Source: Eremophila alpestris peregrina (taxonomy: Eukaryota > Chordata > Aves > Passeriformes > Alaudidae). Taken from it: DNA of 64,000 nucleotides. Made by a program: the position numbers and the translations under genes. Every line of letters starts with the position of its first letter. Position 1 is the first letter of the stretch. The stretch lies in the NCBI GenBank assembly GCA_009792885.1, contig WMCF01000018.1, positions 7,438,112-7,502,111 of the forward strand, written 5' to 3'. The notes under the pieces are model-generated. The model had not been told where the DNA came from. It saw nothing but the letters and a program-made list of their open reading frames with translations, and did not search any database. Of this stretch, positions 62,001-64,000 are shown one piece after another.

Positions 62001-64000
62001 TGTTCATCTTCAATATCTAACATTGCAACTGGATTCATTCATTCAGCTATTCAAATTTCATTCCTTTACACTTAATAGTCTTCTTGTGCTGAAAAAAATT
62101 CAAGGACTTTTCATATTATTTGTCTTGTACAATTGATTTCTATGACAAGATTACAAATGGAGTTTTGGAGGCAGCATTTAATGTGAAACCACCAAGATGT
62201 TTCTCCATTGACAGGTGAATTGAGATATGCCCTTAAAACAGTAATTGAGTTATTTTTGTGCTACAGAAAGCTACAGTTGACTACAGTAAGTTTGCTGAAA
62301 ATTTACAGATGCATTTGTCCTGCAGCTTGTATAATATAAGAAAATAAAAATTTTCTTCTGGGGTTTTCAGTATTTTTTTCTTATTAGATGATTTTGTCTA
62401 TAAAATATAAAAATAAAATGAGGGTTTGGTCATGATTACCCTGTACTGAAGCATCCATATGAAAAGGACTGTTAAAGGTACAAAAATACATTTCAGAGAT
62501 TTACTGCTGTGAAATCTGGCTACTGGACTGTAGCAAAACAAAGACTGATGGTACATTCTGGTTGTGTGAATCTGCTAATGTAGCATCTTTAACTCCATGG
62601 ATTTATTGTTCCTTTTTAATTATGTTCATGGCAATGGCACTATGCTATTTTTAATTTTTGGCAGTTTAAAAATCTTATGAGTTTGGAGAAAGATTGAAAG
62701 TTCATTCACTAATATCTTTTTGGGCCTTGCCTCTGCAATCTGCAGGTCATCATGTGGGTGTTGTCACTAAATGTTCCAGTGATTACTATTTTAGAAAGGA
62801 TGCTGTCTGATGTGACAGATTCATCTAATCACAAATGGACTCAGGGTTTGGAGGATTAATGGATTTTATGACAAATATTTAAAAGGCAGCCCAGCACTCG
62901 GGTTTATATGGACATTTGTTTTTAAAATAGGAATGAAATTGTTTTCTAATACATGAATAATAAGATGTCTCTGTCCCAAACTCTTAGTCATAGGAAACCA
63001 AAACCATTAGATGAAAATGTTGGATAAAGCCATTACATTATGTTCTAACCATTTTTAAAACAGCTCCTTTGGAAAATTTTATTGGCAAATAAAATTCTTC
63101 TTTGGATCTGTCTAAAGGTGGTTTCTGAAGTCTGTAGGTTGAAAAATGATCCATTTGTAGATTATTCCAAAGTCCAGGACAGGGACTATTTTAAGGTTTG
63201 CTAATGTGTAAATTTTGGCTCTCATAGAGTCACAATTTCACTTTTCAGAGCTTGCCATATAACAGTCTTCCCAAAATGTATCTGCTAAAAATTACTTTCA
63301 AAATTAGTTTGTAATAAAGTTTTTTCATGGCAAATACTGCATCACACAAATGCTTTTGTATTCATTACTTGTGAAGAATAAGAATTGTATTCATCCACAC
63401 AGAGAACAGCAGAGATAACAGATTTTATCAGAGAAGTAACTTCAGCTTTACTAGTTGAATGATTCAGCATTTCACTGAGTTTTAAACTCTTGGCCAAAGG
63501 AGCCCCTCTGCTGTAGCTCCTTCCCTGCAGTCTGAGCCCCAGCCCTGGCCTTTTTCTGTCTCCCTGCCCTGTGAGTGGCTCTGTGGTTCCCAGGTGTCAA
63601 AATTACAGCTCCCACGGCTCTAGAGAAAACTTTAAATTCAAATCAACCAAGGACAATAATTTTCTAGCAATCAGAAGTTCTCAACAATTTATGGATTTTG
63701 TTAGAATTTTTAAGCCGTGCAGGGTCTTTCAAGAGATCTTTCTGAGTGACTCAGAGGAACATCTTCCTCCATTTCCATCGTGGGGATCCTCCCACATGGA
63801 TTTGAATCCATCATTGCTACTCCAGTACAGGAACACCTTCTAGCATCTCCAGGGCCATTGTGGAGGTGCTCAGCCACAGGTTTGAGGACAAAAGCACCAT
63901 GAGAAATGGATTTGACACCGTTTAAATCCAAGGAAATCCACCAGCAATCCCACCCCTTCCCCTGAACAATCACTTCATGGTGCCAAAAATTCACATAGTC
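56046..64000. other. Intergenic, candidate regulatory DNA
   Basis: About 8 kb without a recognised gene. 56430-57120 and 57715-57990 are AT-rich, non-repetitive and dense in TAATTA-type sites, resembling conserved non-coding elements. A (GTGATTAAATC) pair lies at 59210-59250 and a poly-A run at 60057-60072. The right edge (63480-63990) is GC-richer with open frames on both strands that I do not recognise. Confidence 0.7.
56430..57120. promoter_or_regulatory. Candidate conserved non-coding element upstream of UBE3C
   Basis: Many homeodomain-type cores (TTAATTAAC, CTAATCAATT, CAATTAGAG, TTAATTATAATTG, TATTAATTATT) in unique, non-repeat sequence. In vertebrates this flank leads to the homeobox gene MNX1, whose surroundings are expected to hold developmental enhancers. 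Conservation was not tested. Confidence 0.3.

Noticed and set aside
63571..63994. Frames on both strands at the right edge
   Set aside because: Open on both strands at once, no recognised motif; left as unexplained GC-richer sequence.
1..64000. CRISPR arrays, phage or defence systems, tRNA and rRNA genes
   Set aside because: None seen. Repeats are simple sequence, CR1 or LTR, and the window has the organisation of a vertebrate chromosome.

Overview
The window is vertebrate nuclear DNA, almost certainly from a bird and probably a songbird. The evidence is the series of CR1 retrotransposon 3' ends (the hallmark repeat of bird and reptile genomes), a solo LTR of a type I associate with passerines, AT-rich introns around small exons, and an avian-looking UBE3C protein. 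There are no prokaryotic operons, CRISPR arrays, phage or plasmid genes.

One protein-coding gene dominates. UBE3C, a HECT-type ubiquitin ligase that works with the 26S proteasome, runs on the minus strand from its start codon at 47299 to the left edge of the window. I reconstructed 18 consecutive coding exons whose splice sites and phases join without a break into 2484 nt (828 codons), from the initiator Met to the first part of the HECT N-lobe. The human protein is about 1083 residues, so the last roughly 255 residues, including the catalytic cysteine, lie to the left of position 1. Exon 15 (11606-11693), exon 11 and other short exons have no long open frame of their own and were placed by conserved peptide, splice sites and phase.

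Layout: 1-3759 is intron 18; 3760-17987 holds exons 18 to 11; 17988-25405 is the long intron 10, which has a GC donor; 25406-37005 holds exons 10 to 2; 37006-47233 is the 10.2 kb intron 1, which contains a solo LTR and a CR1 tail; 47234-47299 is coding exon 1; about 46700-47860 is a CpG island with the promoter and 5'UTR. From about 47990 to 64000 the DNA is intergenic, with several CR1 fragments in both orientations, short tandem duplications, one 30-N assembly gap, and AT-rich, homeodomain-site-rich blocks that may be conserved regulatory elements. In vertebrates the next gene on this side is normally MNX1, and DNAJB6 lies on the other side; neither is in the window.

I found no previously undescribed system. 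The points most worth a second look are a two-codon upstream ORF nine bases before the UBE3C start codon, the GC-AG intron 10, a 26-bp perfect palindrome in intron 10, the sense-oriented LTR in intron 1, and the divergent YY1-bearing side of the CpG island.
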